DNA of 64,000 nucleotides from Salinicola lusitanus. GTDB lineage: Bacteria > Pseudomonadota > Gammaproteobacteria > Pseudomonadales > Halomonadaceae. The notes under the pieces are model-generated. The model worked only from the letters and a program-made list of their open reading frames with translations. It was not told where the DNA came from and did not search any database. The position numbers and the translations under genes are program-made. The DNA lies in NCBI RefSeq assembly GCF_003206045.1, contig NZ_PZJM01000006.1, forward strand, positions 180,781 through 244,780. Reading direction: 5' to 3'. Shown piece by piece: positions 40,614 through 49,391 of the stretch; position 1 is the first letter of the stretch; every line of letters begins with the position of its first letter.

Positions 40614-41521
40614 GCGGAGGTCTCCTCGTCGTTGGCGGAGCGCCGGGTGAAATCGACCCCGGCCTGGGCCAGGATCGGCGAGACGATATGATTGAAATCG
40701 TCGCCGTCCGTCGGGCGTTCGGCGTTGGCATGCCAGCCGGCGACGACCTGATGGAGAAGTGCCAGATCGAGCCCGAGATCGTCGGCGGCGTCCCGGGCGA
40801 GACGCAGGTCCTTGCGCATCAGGCCGCTGGTGAAGCCGGAGTCGAAACGGCCGGAAAGGACCCACTCGGGAAAATTGACTTCGCTGACGGCGCTGCGCCC
40901 CGAGCCGCTGTTGAGGCCGGACAGGCAGGCCGCCGGATCGACGCCGGCCTTGGCCGCGAGGGCCACGGCTTCGGCGGTCGCGATCAGGTTGGTGGCGCAG
41001 AGGTAGTTGTTGGCCAGCTTGACCACGTGGCCGCTGCCCGGGCCGCCCACATGGGTTCGCTTGGCGGACATCGCTTCCAGCATCGGCATGACACGCTCCA
41101 GCGTCGCCATGTCGCCACCGAGCAGCATGCCGAGCTTGCCGTTTGCCGCGCCCTTGGGGCCGCCGCTGACCGGGGCGTCCAGCCACTCGAGGCCGGCCGC
41201 GATGACCTTGGCGGCGAGTTCGCGGCTCACCACCGGGTCGCTGGTGGAGGTGTCGACGATCACGCTGCCCATGGGTGCGCGGTCGAGCAGTCCAGGTGAG
41301 GTTTCGATGACTTCCCGGACGTGATCGGAGGTGGGCAGTGACAGCAGGTAGACATCGCTGGCGGCTATCGCCTCCGGGCCGACGGTAGCGAGGCCCTGCG
41401 CCGCCAGACGCTCGCGGGCGGCCTCGAAACGGTCGCTGCCGCTGACATCGAAGCCGGCGCGCTTGAGCGTCAGCGCCATATTGCCACCCATCTGGCCAAG
41501 GCCGATGACGGTGATTTTCAT
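40610..41521 (-). CDS. 3-hydroxyisobutyrate dehydrogenase-family oxidoreductase
   Basis: 303 residues. N-terminal Rossmann motif VIGLGQMGGNMALTLKRAGF (5-24), DAPVSGGPKGA (about 124-134) and the catalytic-lysine helix HVVKLANNYLCATNLIA. The HIBADH/GarR/GlxR family oxidises beta-hydroxyacids. NAD or NADP use is not decided; SGSDRFEAARERL (Asp at the end of strand 2) leans to NAD. Coupled by overlap to the ALDH gene. Confidence 0.92.
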   Translation of the reverse strand: MKITVIGLGQMGGNMALTLKRAGFDVSGSDRFEAARERLAAQGLATVGPEAIAASDVYLLSLPTSDHVREVIETSPGLLDRAPMGSVIVDTSTSDPVVSRELAAKVIAAGLEWLDAPVSGGPKGAANGKLGMLLGGDMATLERVMPMLEAMSAKRTHVGGPGSGHVVKLANNYLCATNLIATAEAVALAAKAGVDPAACLSGLNSGSGRSAVSEVNFPEWVLSGRFDSGFTSGLMRKDLRLARDAADDLGLDLALLHQVVAGWHANAERPTDGDDFNHIVSPILAQAGVDFTRRSANDEETSA

Positions 41522-41570
41522 CAGGTTCTCCAGGCTTGCTTGCGGATGAATCGTTTTGCTAGGGCCGTCG

Positions 41571-42731
41571 TCAGTCGTTCAACAGTTTCTTCACCAACGC
41601 CTGCCAGTAGGCGACGCCGAGCGGTGAAATGGCGTCGTTGAAGTCATAGGCCGGGTTGTGTAACGCGGCGCTGTCGCCGTTACCCAGCCAGATATAGGCG
41701 CCGGGGCAGCGGTCGAGCATGAAGGCGAAATCCTCCGACCCCATGCTGGGCGCCAGGTCGCGGTGGACCTTGTCGATGCCGGGCAGCGCCTCGAGCACCC
41801 CGGCACATCGGGTGGCATGCCGGGGCGTATTGATCGTGGCCGGATAGCGCGCCTGGTAGTCGAAATCGGCCTTGAGGCCGTGGAACTGGGCGGTGGCCGT
41901 GACGGCGTCGCGGAAGCGCTGTTCCAGCCGGGCCTTGAGCGCCGCATCGAAGCAGCGCACGGTGCCGCGCAGTTCCACCGTCACCGGAATGACGTTGTAG
42001 GCGTCGCCGGCGTGGAACTGGGTAATGCTCAGCACGGCGGATTGATGCGGTGGGGTCTCGCGGCTGATCAGCCCCTGCAACTGATTGGCCAGCTGGCAGG
42101 CGGCGAGCACCACGTCCGTTCCCAGATGGGGCATGGCCGCGTGGCAGCCGCGCCCGGTCAGCTTGAGCGTGAAGACATCGAACGCCGCCATCACCGGGCC
42201 ATCGTGGACGGCGGCCTCGCCGACGGCGAGTCCCGGCCAGTTGTGCAGGCCGTAGACCGCCTCCATCGGGAAGCGCTCGAACAGCCCCTCTTCGACCATC
42301 ACCCGGCCGCCGCCTTCGCTCTCTTCCGCGGGCTGGAAGATACAGTGGACCTGGCCGGCGAAGTCCGGATCCTTCGCCAGCGCGCAGGCCGCGCCCAGCA
42401 GCATGGTGGTGTGGCCGTCGTGGCCGCAGGCGTGCATGCGCCCCGGTATCGTCGAGCGATGATCGACGTCGTTGAGTTCGTCGATGGGCAGGGCGTCGAT
42501 ATCGGCCCGCAGCCCGATACGCCGGCCTTCTCCCCGGTTGCCGCTGATGGTGACGACGACGCCGGTGCCTCCGCCAAGCCCGGTGACCGGGTCGAGGCCA
42601 TGCTCGCGCAGAATGGCGACGATGCGCTCGCTGGTGCGGGTCTCCTCGAAGGCGATCTCCGGATGGCGATGGAAGTCGTGGCGCCACGCGGTCAGCGTCT
42701 TCGGGTCGGGATAGGGTGCGATCTGGTTCAT
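41571..42731 (-). CDS. M20-family amidohydrolase (hippurate hydrolase-like)
   Basis: 386 residues. HEIAFEETRTSE near 29-38, HACGHDGHTTMLLGAA (metal His and Asp), FQPAEESEGGGRVMVEEG (bridging Glu pair), HNWPG and a final EDFAFM...GAYIWLGNG are the M20D motifs of N-acyl amino acid hydrolases. It would release an amino acid or amine from an imported amide. Start at 42731 has GGAGC 7 bases upstream. Second gene of the operon, after the DUF3100 permease. Confidence 0.93.
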   Translation of the reverse strand: MNQIAPYPDPKTLTAWRHDFHRHPEIAFEETRTSERIVAILREHGLDPVTGLGGGTGVVVTISGNRGEGRRIGLRADIDALPIDELNDVDHRSTIPGRMHACGHDGHTTMLLGAACALAKDPDFAGQVHCIFQPAEESEGGGRVMVEEGLFERFPMEAVYGLHNWPGLAVGEAAVHDGPVMAAFDVFTLKLTGRGCHAAMPHLGTDVVLAACQLANQLQGLISRETPPHQSAVLSITQFHAGDAYNVIPVTVELRGTVRCFDAALKARLEQRFRDAVTATAQFHGLKADFDYQARYPATINTPRHATRCAGVLEALPGIDKVHRDLAPSMGSEDFAFMLDRCPGAYIWLGNGDSAALHNPAYDFNDAISPLGVAYWQALVKKLLND

Positions 42732-42824
42732 GATCTGCTCCAGCAATGGCTCATGATCGATTCGAACGATCGGGTGACGCGCCCGGCTACGGGGGCGAGC
42801 GCGTCGCCGATGAAAGCGAGGTGC

Positions 42825-44117
42825 CTACAGCAGTACCTGGGCCACCACGGCCGAGCCGACGTAGGTACCGGTGAACACCAGCAGCGAGATGATGATCAGC
42901 TTCCAGCCGGTCTGGCGAAACATGCTGAACTCGCGCCGGCTGAGGGCCAGGCCGGCGTAGGCCAGGACCGGGGTGACGATGGCGAGGAAGTTGACCGCGG
43001 CAAGCTGCTCGACGATCCAACCGCTGCCCGGGAAAAACGGCAGCGTCATGACGATGCTGACCAACGACACCCAGGCCACGGCGGGGAGATAGAACGGCGC
43101 CGCCCGAGTGATGACCAGGCCGATCAGGGTCATGACGTAGAGGATGGTCATGCCCGGCAGGGCAGCGATCAGCGAGGCACCGTTGATGGTGTTGGCGATC
43201 CAGCCGACGATACAGGCCATGGCCAGTACGGCGGCGGTCTTGGCGAGATCCGCCTCGGGGCGCTCTTCGCGGGTGAGCTCCTTCGCCTCGTCGTCGGTCG
43301 TGGCGCCGGTCGTGCTGGCGGCGTGGCGGCGACCGCCCAGGCGACGATAGAGCCACTCGGCGACGGGCAGGGCAATGAAGAGCGAGACATAGAGCCCGGT
43401 GGCGTAGGTCAACAGGTTGCTGGCACCGGCAAAGGCGAGCAGGTCGTCGGCGAGATCGGGGACGGCACCGGCCAGCGCGCCGGAACATGCCGCGACCATG
43501 CTGCCGCTGCCGACGCCGCAGGCCATCGCCAGCGCACGCGGGTCGAACCAGTCCAGCGAGGCGAGATAGCCGGCCATCAGCGCGAACCATAGCGTGCCGA
43601 ACATGGTGCCGACGACGTAGACCCCCATCACGCCGACGCCCTCCGGGCCCTTGAGGCCGTACTTGTCGGAGATGATTGCGATGTTGGGTTCGCGCGCGAT
43701 CGAATAGGTCGCGCCGATCGCTTCCCGTCCCATCTTGAGCACCAGCACCGCCACCGGCAGTGCCACCAGCATGGTGCCGAGATTGCCCAGCTCCTGCAGG
43801 ATCAGGGCGGGGCCCGCGCTGATGAGCTGGTCGATGGCGGGGCCGATGGTCGAACCGAAGCGCGCGATGAACGGCATGATCGAGATCAGGATCAGCGGGG
43901 TGGCCGCCTGGCTGACGCTCTCGGGCAGGAATCGCCGGGTTCCGGAGAACAGGTGCGGGTTGAGCAGCACCCCGAGCACGAAAGCGTAGAACAGCGGCAG
44001 TAGCAGTAGCGTTCCCGGCCCGAGCGGGATCTTGACGATACCGATCCACTCGCTGAGCAGCGACAGCAGGACGACCAGCAGATGCAGGCGCCAATTGAAC
44101 AGTTGAGAAAGGGGCAT
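42825..44117 (-). CDS. DUF3100 integral membrane protein, probable transporter
   Basis: 430 residues, ten or more hydrophobic segments; LPLFYAFVLGVLLNPHLFSGTRRFLPESVSQAATPLILISIMPFIARFGSTIGPAIDQLI and YGLKGPEGVGVMGVYVVGTMFGTLWFALMAG are the DUF3100 pattern. Middle cytosolic loop at about 255-285 (ATTDDEAKELTREERPEADLA). Function not established; the repeated linkage to M20 amidohydrolases suggests it imports their N-acyl amino acid substrate (inference). First gene of the operon. Confidence 0.85.
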   Translation of the reverse strand: MPLSQLFNWRLHLLVVLLSLLSEWIGIVKIPLGPGTLLLLPLFYAFVLGVLLNPHLFSGTRRFLPESVSQAATPLILISIMPFIARFGSTIGPAIDQLISAGPALILQELGNLGTMLVALPVAVLVLKMGREAIGATYSIAREPNIAIISDKYGLKGPEGVGVMGVYVVGTMFGTLWFALMAGYLASLDWFDPRALAMACGVGSGSMVAACSGALAGAVPDLADDLLAFAGASNLLTYATGLYVSLFIALPVAEWLYRRLGGRRHAASTTGATTDDEAKELTREERPEADLAKTAAVLAMACIVGWIANTINGASLIAALPGMTILYVMTLIGLVITRAAPFYLPAVAWVSLVSIVMTLPFFPGSGWIVEQLAAVNFLAIVTPVLAYAGLALSRREFSMFRQTGWKLIIISLLVFTGTYVGSAVVAQVLL

Positions 44118-44246
44118 CGATCGTTACCTCTTTGTTGTTGGTGGAGAGGTCATCCACCGAGTATCCAGAGAGAGTGTGATCGAATGAAAGGCGCGGGGTG
44201 TTCTGTTTTTTGGATGACAGGCAGGAGGCGGTGGGCCATAACGTAA

Positions 44247-44272
44247 ACGGGGTAGGCCGAAGCCTACCCCGT
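44247..44272 (-). terminator. Terminator of the PQQ dehydrogenase gene
   Basis: 11-bp perfect stem (44247-44257 with 44262-44272) around CGAA, 34 bases after the stop; short TTTACG follows on the minus strand. Confidence 0.75.
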
Positions 44273-44306
44273 GCGGGTGATCACCGAACGGTGTGCGATG
44301 CGACGA

Positions 44307-46442
44307 TCACTTCTCCGGCAGGGCGTAGACCACGACCTGGTCGCCCACCTGGTCCTTGAGGATGGTGTTGCCGCCGGCCACGAAGGCGACATACTGCCGG
44401 CCCTGATATTCGTAGACCGAGGGATTGGCCACGGCCGGCGCTTGGGCCTGGTCCGACCACAGCTCTTCGCCCGTCTCCAGCGAGAAGGCGCGCAGCTTGG
44501 CGTCCATCGAGGCACCGATGAACACGACACCGCCCGCAGTCACCGCGGGGCCACCGATGGTGGGGGAGCCCCACTTCTCGGGCATGAAGAAGCCGTACTG
44601 CTGCGATGCCCCGACCGGACGCCGCCACTTCACGTCACCGGTATGCATGTCCAGCGCTACCAGCTCGCCGAAGGGCGGCTCCCAGCACGGCATGCCCAGC
44701 CAGTTCGTCGCGACCTCCAGGCGCATGCCGTAGGGGGCGCCCTCCTGCGGCGAGAAGCCGCTCTCGTTGCCGGAACCGCTGTCCGCTTTCTCGTAATCTT
44801 CGCGGTTGTACAGCTTGATGGTCTGCACGATATGCGAGGTGTTGACGATCGCGGTCTGGCTCACGGGGTCGAACGCAACCCCGCCCCACTGCACGCCACC
44901 TGCGCTGTCCGGATAGGCCAGGGCGCCCTCGCCCTTGGTGGTCGGCGGGGTGTACATGCCCTCGTAGGTCAGGTCGTCCCACAGGCGGGAACACTGGCCG
45001 CCACCCACGGCATCGGCGAGGCCCCAGATCTTGGGCTTCTCGGACTGGTCCAGCAGCGGCGCCGGCTTGGTCGGGAAGGGCTGGGTCGGGGCGTAGACCT
45101 CGCCTTCGACGCTGCCGTCACCCTGCGGTACCGGACGCTCCTCGATCGGCCAGACGTCTTCGCCGGTCAGGCGATTGACCACGAACAGGAAGCCCTGCTT
45201 GGTCGCCTGGATCAGCGCCGGGACCTCCTTGCCATCGACGGTGATATCCATCAGCGTCGGGGCGGAGTTGATGTCATAGTCCCAGATATCGTGGTGAACC
45301 CACTGGCGCGACCACACCACCTTGCCGGTCTCGATATCGAGCGCGGTGGTCGAAGTCGCCAGCGGCGCCTCCTCGGTGCGATTGCCGCCCCAGTAGTTCG
45401 GCGACGGCGAGGAGACCGGCAGGTAAAGCAGGCCGTTCTCGCGATCGGCGGACATGTGGGTCCAGACGTTGGCGGTACCGCTCTTCTCGCGCATCTCGTC
45501 GGAGAGAGCCTGGAATGTCCACTCGAGCTCGCCGGTCTGGGCGTTTAGCGAGAAGATCGTGCCCGGGGGCGCCTGTTCATAGGCCCAGTCCATGCCGGCC
45601 CAGCCCAGCATCAGGTGGTCACCGACTACCGTTGGCGGCTGCAGTACGGAGAGCGGCCACTCGGCGTGGGTGTCGTTCCACTGGTTGACATTGAGCACGC
45701 CGTTGTCGGCAAAGCCCTTGCAGAGTTCGCCGGTGTCGGCGTCCAGCGCGAATAGCTGGGCGTCCATGGTGCCCATGTAGACGATCTTCTGGCACGGCTC
45801 GCCGGCTACGGGATTCTCGGCTTCCCAGTAGGAGACACCGCGGTTCTTGAGTACCGGCTGAGTCAGCGCCTTGCGCGAGGATTTGGTATCGAAACTCCAC
45901 TTCTCCTCGCCGGTGCCCGGGTCGAGCGCGATCAGGCGATAGAAGGGGGTGCCGATATAGATCGTGTCGTTGGCGAAGACCGGGGTCGCCGACCATACGG
46001 TTGCCGGCGTATCGCCGGAGCCGTCGGAGATATCGCCGGTGTGGTACTCCCAGACCTTCTCGAGATCTCCGACGTTATCCGCCGTGATCTGGTCGAGCGG
46101 GCTGTATTTCTGGGCATTGAGCTGGCCGTGGAAACTGTCCCAGGTCGGCTTTTCGGGGACGAGCGGGATCGGTGCCCGATTGGCATTCTGCCGATCGCTC
46201 GAGTCTGCCGTGCTGACGTCCCGGTTGCTCTCATCGTTGGCCTGCGCCGAACTGGGCGATGCCGTGGTCCCGGATGATGCCGGAGATTCGCTTCGCGTCG
46301 AGGTCGGATCGGATTCGGCCGGCTGATCTTGGGCTAGCAGCGGCAGCGGGGCGAGCAGTAGCGCCAGTGCCGTGACCGAACCCAACCGGGTGGCGGCGAG
46401 TTTCAGGGTCAGTGTGGACGGCTGTGACAGGGATATGGGCAT
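44307..46442 (-). CDS. Periplasmic PQQ-dependent dehydrogenase, glucose/quinate type
   Basis: 711 residues: signal peptide to about residue 37 (LLLAPLPLLA-Q), then a low-complexity Ser/Thr/Asp linker to ~90, then eight-bladed quinoprotein propeller. WDSFHGQLNAQKYSPLDQI opens it; THMSADRENGLLYLPVSSP carries the Asp/Arg pair near PQQ; HHDIWDYDINSAP and WGGVAFDP are tryptophan-docking motifs. Resembles membrane glucose and quinate/shikimate dehydrogenases, without their fused five-helix anchor. That anchor seems to be the separate gene 11 bases upstream. Substrate undetermined. Electrons would go to ubiquinone. Confidence 0.88.
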   Translation of the reverse strand: MPISLSQPSTLTLKLAATRLGSVTALALLLAPLPLLAQDQPAESDPTSTRSESPASSGTTASPSSAQANDESNRDVSTADSSDRQNANRAPIPLVPEKPTWDSFHGQLNAQKYSPLDQITADNVGDLEKVWEYHTGDISDGSGDTPATVWSATPVFANDTIYIGTPFYRLIALDPGTGEEKWSFDTKSSRKALTQPVLKNRGVSYWEAENPVAGEPCQKIVYMGTMDAQLFALDADTGELCKGFADNGVLNVNQWNDTHAEWPLSVLQPPTVVGDHLMLGWAGMDWAYEQAPPGTIFSLNAQTGELEWTFQALSDEMREKSGTANVWTHMSADRENGLLYLPVSSPSPNYWGGNRTEEAPLATSTTALDIETGKVVWSRQWVHHDIWDYDINSAPTLMDITVDGKEVPALIQATKQGFLFVVNRLTGEDVWPIEERPVPQGDGSVEGEVYAPTQPFPTKPAPLLDQSEKPKIWGLADAVGGGQCSRLWDDLTYEGMYTPPTTKGEGALAYPDSAGGVQWGGVAFDPVSQTAIVNTSHIVQTIKLYNREDYEKADSGSGNESGFSPQEGAPYGMRLEVATNWLGMPCWEPPFGELVALDMHTGDVKWRRPVGASQQYGFFMPEKWGSPTIGGPAVTAGGVVFIGASMDAKLRAFSLETGEELWSDQAQAPAVANPSVYEYQGRQYVAFVAGGNTILKDQVGDQVVVYALPEK

Positions 46443-46453
46443 GACTCGGCTCC

Positions 46454-46819
46454 TCAGGAATGGGCTGGCGTGGTGGAGGAGGCGGGACTGGCCATCTCCA
46501 GCAGCAGGCCGATCAGGCCCACCACCATGGCGGCCGTCAGCCACCACTGGTGCAGCAGCAGCCCGGCGAAGCCGGTGCCGACGAGGTCCAGCAGGATCAG
46601 CACGCGCAGTGCCACGCGGCCGCTGCGGCAGGAAAGTGGCGCCAGGACCAGCGTCAGGATGGCCAGTGCGATCGTCGATAGAATGACGACAAGGGCGCCA
46701 AGGGATCCATTGACCCCGGTGAGCGGCGTGAAATAGGCATAGAGCGCCACGGCGAGCCCGGCGAGCGAGCCCAGGAGCATGACGATGATGCCCGGCCTGA
46801 ATGATCCAGATTGCGACAT
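46454..46819 (-). CDS. Small four-helix membrane protein, probable anchor of PQQ dehydrogenase
   Basis: 121 residues, hydrophobic segments at about 9-29, 38-60, 70-88 and 90-108, short loops, C-terminal polar tail SPASSTTPAHS. Resembles the N-terminal membrane domain that is fused in PQQ glucose dehydrogenase (Gcd), which binds ubiquinone. Located 11 bases upstream of the quinoprotein gene, same strand. So the usual single-chain enzyme appears split in two subunits (inference). Confidence 0.7.
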   Translation of the reverse strand: MSQSGSFRPGIIVMLLGSLAGLAVALYAYFTPLTGVNGSLGALVVILSTIALAILTLVLAPLSCRSGRVALRVLILLDLVGTGFAGLLLHQWWLTAAMVVGLIGLLLEMASPASSTTPAHS

Positions 46820-47185
46820 GAAGCTTTTTTCTCCTGATGAGAGCGGTTTTGCGAGCCTGGCGGTTGCCTTTCAGTCCGATATGGCATCGGACCGGAAAGA
46901 CCGCGCCGATAGCGCTTGGTGAAGGGGGACGTGCGGGCGTGAACTCCCTGCGCCAGGCCGGCCAAAGTATAGGATATTTTAGACCGTTAGCCCCAGGCCG
47001 ATTGGCTCGCCCTCCCGTCCCGATTGAGATTTCGGGCGGGGGCGTCGGCCGTGTCTTGCGCGGACGGGTGCGCTTGGCGTGGGGGGCAGTTCATGCCTCA
47101 CGCCGGGAGCGAATCGTCGGGTTTGCCGGGGAGCGAGCCCAGCCAGCATAATGGCGGGCCGTCACGTCGCGTAGAGACACGCTGT
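46820..47185. other. Divergent control region between PQQ unit and nadK
   Basis: 366 bases with no convincing gene. It must hold both promoters; TAGGATATTTT near 46971-46981 is AT-rich, but no clean -35/-10 pair is found. Confidence 0.4.
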
Positions 47186-48067
47186 ATGGAATCGTTCAAC
47201 ACCATCGGCCTGATCGGCCGTTTGGGTAGCGACAAGGTGGTCGAGACGCTCAAGCGTCTGGTGATCTTCCTCGAACGTCGTGGTCTCGACATCGTGATCG
47301 AGGACCGCACGGCGGCGCTGCTGCAGGGGCACGGCCACGGCGAAGCCAGACGCCGCGAGCTGGGTACGCTGTGCGACCTGGTGATCGTGGTGGGAGGTGA
47401 CGGCAGCCTGCTGGGCGCCGCACGGGCGCTGTGTCACAGCGGGACGCCGGTACTCGGCATCAACCGTGGCCGGCTGGGATTTCTGACCGATATTTCGCCG
47501 GACGAGGTGGAGCAGAAGGTCGCCGAGGTGCTGGAAGGGCAGTACGATAGCGAGCGACGCTTTCTGCTCGAGGCGGAGCTCTATCGTGGCGAGCGCCTGA
47601 TCGGCTCCGGCTCCAGTCTCAACGATGTCGTCGTGCATCCCGGCAAGGCAGCCCGAATGATCGAGTTCGAGCTGTTCGTCGACGATCGCTTCGTCTACTC
47701 CCAGCGCTCCGATGGCTTGATCATGGCGACCCCGACTGGCTCCACCGCCTACGCGCTGTCGGGGGGCGGGCCTATCGTGCATCCGGGGCTGGAAGCCATC
47801 ACGCTGGTGCCGATGTTCCCGCATACGCTCTCCAGCCGGCCGATCGTGATCGATGCCGCCAGCGAGATTCGCGTGCATATCGGCGACATCAACCAGGCCT
47901 ATCCCCACGTCAGTTGCGATGGCCAGACCCGCGTCGTCTGCAAGCCCGACGACGTCCTCTATGTCCGCCGCCAGGCCGAGCGGCTGACCTTGATCCACCC
48001 GCGCGGACACAGTTTCTTCGAGGCCTGCCGCTCCAAGCTGGGTTGGAGCAGCAGGCTGGGAGACTGA
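47186..48067 (+). CDS. nadK: NAD kinase
   Basis: 293 residues. GGDGS at 70-74 (Asp72 catalytic) within VIVVGGDGSLLGAAR, LGINRGRLGFLTDI about 96-109, SLNDVVVHPG, and MATPTGSTAYALSGGGPIVHP are all NAD-kinase motifs. It phosphorylates NAD to NADP with ATP. Length matches E. coli NadK (292). One base separates it from the metallophosphoesterase gene, so the two are cotranscribed. Confidence 0.97.
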   Translation: MESFNTIGLIGRLGSDKVVETLKRLVIFLERRGLDIVIEDRTAALLQGHGHGEARRRELGTLCDLVIVVGGDGSLLGAARALCHSGTPVLGINRGRLGFLTDISPDEVEQKVAEVLEGQYDSERRFLLEAELYRGERLIGSGSSLNDVVVHPGKAARMIEFELFVDDRFVYSQRSDGLIMATPTGSTAYALSGGGPIVHPGLEAITLVPMFPHTLSSRPIVIDAASEIRVHIGDINQAYPHVSCDGQTRVVCKPDDVLYVRRQAERLTLIHPRGHSFFEACRSKLGWSSRLGD

Positions 48068-48068
48068 C

Positions 48069-49046
48069 ATGGCAAATGACGATGGTGTCGACGGCTACGA
48101 CCTGATCGGAGACGTGCACGGTTGCGGGCACACCCTGATACGTCTGCTCGAAAAGCTTGGCTATCGGGCAGACGATGGTGTCTTTCGTCATCCAAGCCGG
48201 CGCGTGATCTTCCTGGGGGATCTGATCGATCGCGGACCCAGCATCCGGCTGGCGGTCGCCGTGGCCAAGGGCATGGTCGATGCCGGCGAGGCCCGTATCG
48301 TGATGGGCAATCACGAGGTCAACGCCCTGGCCTACTGTCATCAGGCACCGAGCGATAGAGAGCGTGAGTGGCTACGGGAGCACACCCCGCGTAACAACCG
48401 GATCATCGGTCGCACCCTGGAGCAGTTCCACGCCTTTCCGCTGGAGTGGGAGAACTGTCTCTCCTGGTTCATGACACTGCCGTTGTGCCTTGACCTGGGA
48501 GGATTGCGGGTGGTCCACGCATGCTGGGACGAGCCGCTGATCGCCGCCTTCCTGGCGCGCCGCCCCGATGCCCGTATCGATCGGGACTTTCTGATCGAAT
48601 CGATCGATCACGGCAGCCTGGCGCAGCGTGTCCTGGATCGGCTCACCCGCGGCACTCAACTGCCGTTGCCCCCGGGGGTGGAGATCCGCTCCGGCGATGG
48701 CTTCACGCGGCGCTCGTTTCGTACCCATTTCTGGTGCCGGAACCCGCGCACCTACGGGGATGTTGTCTTTCAGCCCGACAACCTGCCGCTGGGGCTCGAG
48801 GATCGCTCCCTGAGCGCCGGCGAACGGGAGCGGTTGAGTTACTACTCGGAATCGGCACCGCCGCTGTTCGTCGGCCACTACTGGTGCAAGGGGGTCCCGG
48901 CGCTGCCGCGGGCGAACATCGCCTGTCTCGATTACAGCGCGGTGAAGTATGGCCGACTGGTGGCCTACCGCTGGGAAGGGGAGGCGCGGCTAGATGCCAA
49001 CCGGTTCGTCTGGGTCGACGTCGAGAGGGAGGGCGCGCGCAATTGA
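48069..49046 (+). CDS. Metallophosphoesterase
   Basis: 325 residues. GDVHG (14-18), GDLIDRG, GNHE and GHYWCKG are calcineurin-like phosphoesterase motifs with dinuclear metal ligands. It resembles PrpE/ApaH-type or diadenosine-like phosphatases; substrate not decided. A conserved central stretch DEPLIAAFLARRPDARIDRDFL and GGLRVVHACWDEP is typical of the Pseudomonas/Halomonas group found next to nadK. Starts 1 base after the nadK stop. Confidence 0.88.
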   Translation: MANDDGVDGYDLIGDVHGCGHTLIRLLEKLGYRADDGVFRHPSRRVIFLGDLIDRGPSIRLAVAVAKGMVDAGEARIVMGNHEVNALAYCHQAPSDREREWLREHTPRNNRIIGRTLEQFHAFPLEWENCLSWFMTLPLCLDLGGLRVVHACWDEPLIAAFLARRPDARIDRDFLIESIDHGSLAQRVLDRLTRGTQLPLPPGVEIRSGDGFTRRSFRTHFWCRNPRTYGDVVFQPDNLPLGLEDRSLSAGERERLSYYSESAPPLFVGHYWCKGVPALPRANIACLDYSAVKYGRLVAYRWEGEARLDANRFVWVDVEREGARN

Positions 49047-49391
49047 CGTCGTGAGCCTGCCTGCTGCGATTTTTGCATTTTTTTACAATGATTTTAGCAA
49101 TTGATTTATCGAGTTTTTTTGACAGCCCGGTGCCAATCGGGAAAAAAATGGGATTTTTTTTCCTCTGCCGAGGAACTCCGTCCGGCGGATACCCTCAAAG
49201 TCAGTGTTCCCTTGAATGATCCCTTGCTCTTATCCGGCGGCCTTCCGCCGGATTTTTCTTTTTCTGGTCTGTAGAATGGCGGCGTCGAACGATCATCGAT
49301 GTCGTCGAGCTCCGGGTCGTCCGTCCGGTGCGCTCACGTGTCGTCGACTCTCGTCGACACTCTTTCTCGGAAACCGGGTCGGACCTCTCCC
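49047..49391 (+). other. AT-rich spacer with terminator upstream of the rhomboid gene
   Basis: 345 bases. A run of A and T-rich blocks (49070-49160, including several T6-T8 runs) precedes the terminator at 49232-49263. It may hold a small RNA or just be the trailer of nadK-phosphoesterase. No gene. Confidence 0.45.
49232..49263 (+). terminator. Terminator of the nadK/phosphoesterase unit
   Basis: 9-bp stem ATCCGGCGG/CCGCCGGAT, loop CCTT, followed by TTTTCTTTTTC. Confidence 0.9.

Noticed and set aside
39054-41186. A 710-residue reading joined to the aldehyde dehydrogenase
   Set aside because: The ALDH starts at 40613 with an ATGA overlap to the dehydrogenase gene; the upstream 190 residues are the wrong frame of that gene.
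39054-42731. Interpretation of the M20-HIBADH-ALDH genes as ectoine degradation (doeBCD)
   Set aside because: The amidohydrolase is of the hippurate-hydrolase type, doeA (ectoine hydrolase) and the Lrp-type regulator are missing, and the HIBADH-like enzyme has no place in that route.
41763-43592. Plus-strand open frame of 609 codons
   Set aside because: Shadow of the M20 amidohydrolase and DUF3100 genes.
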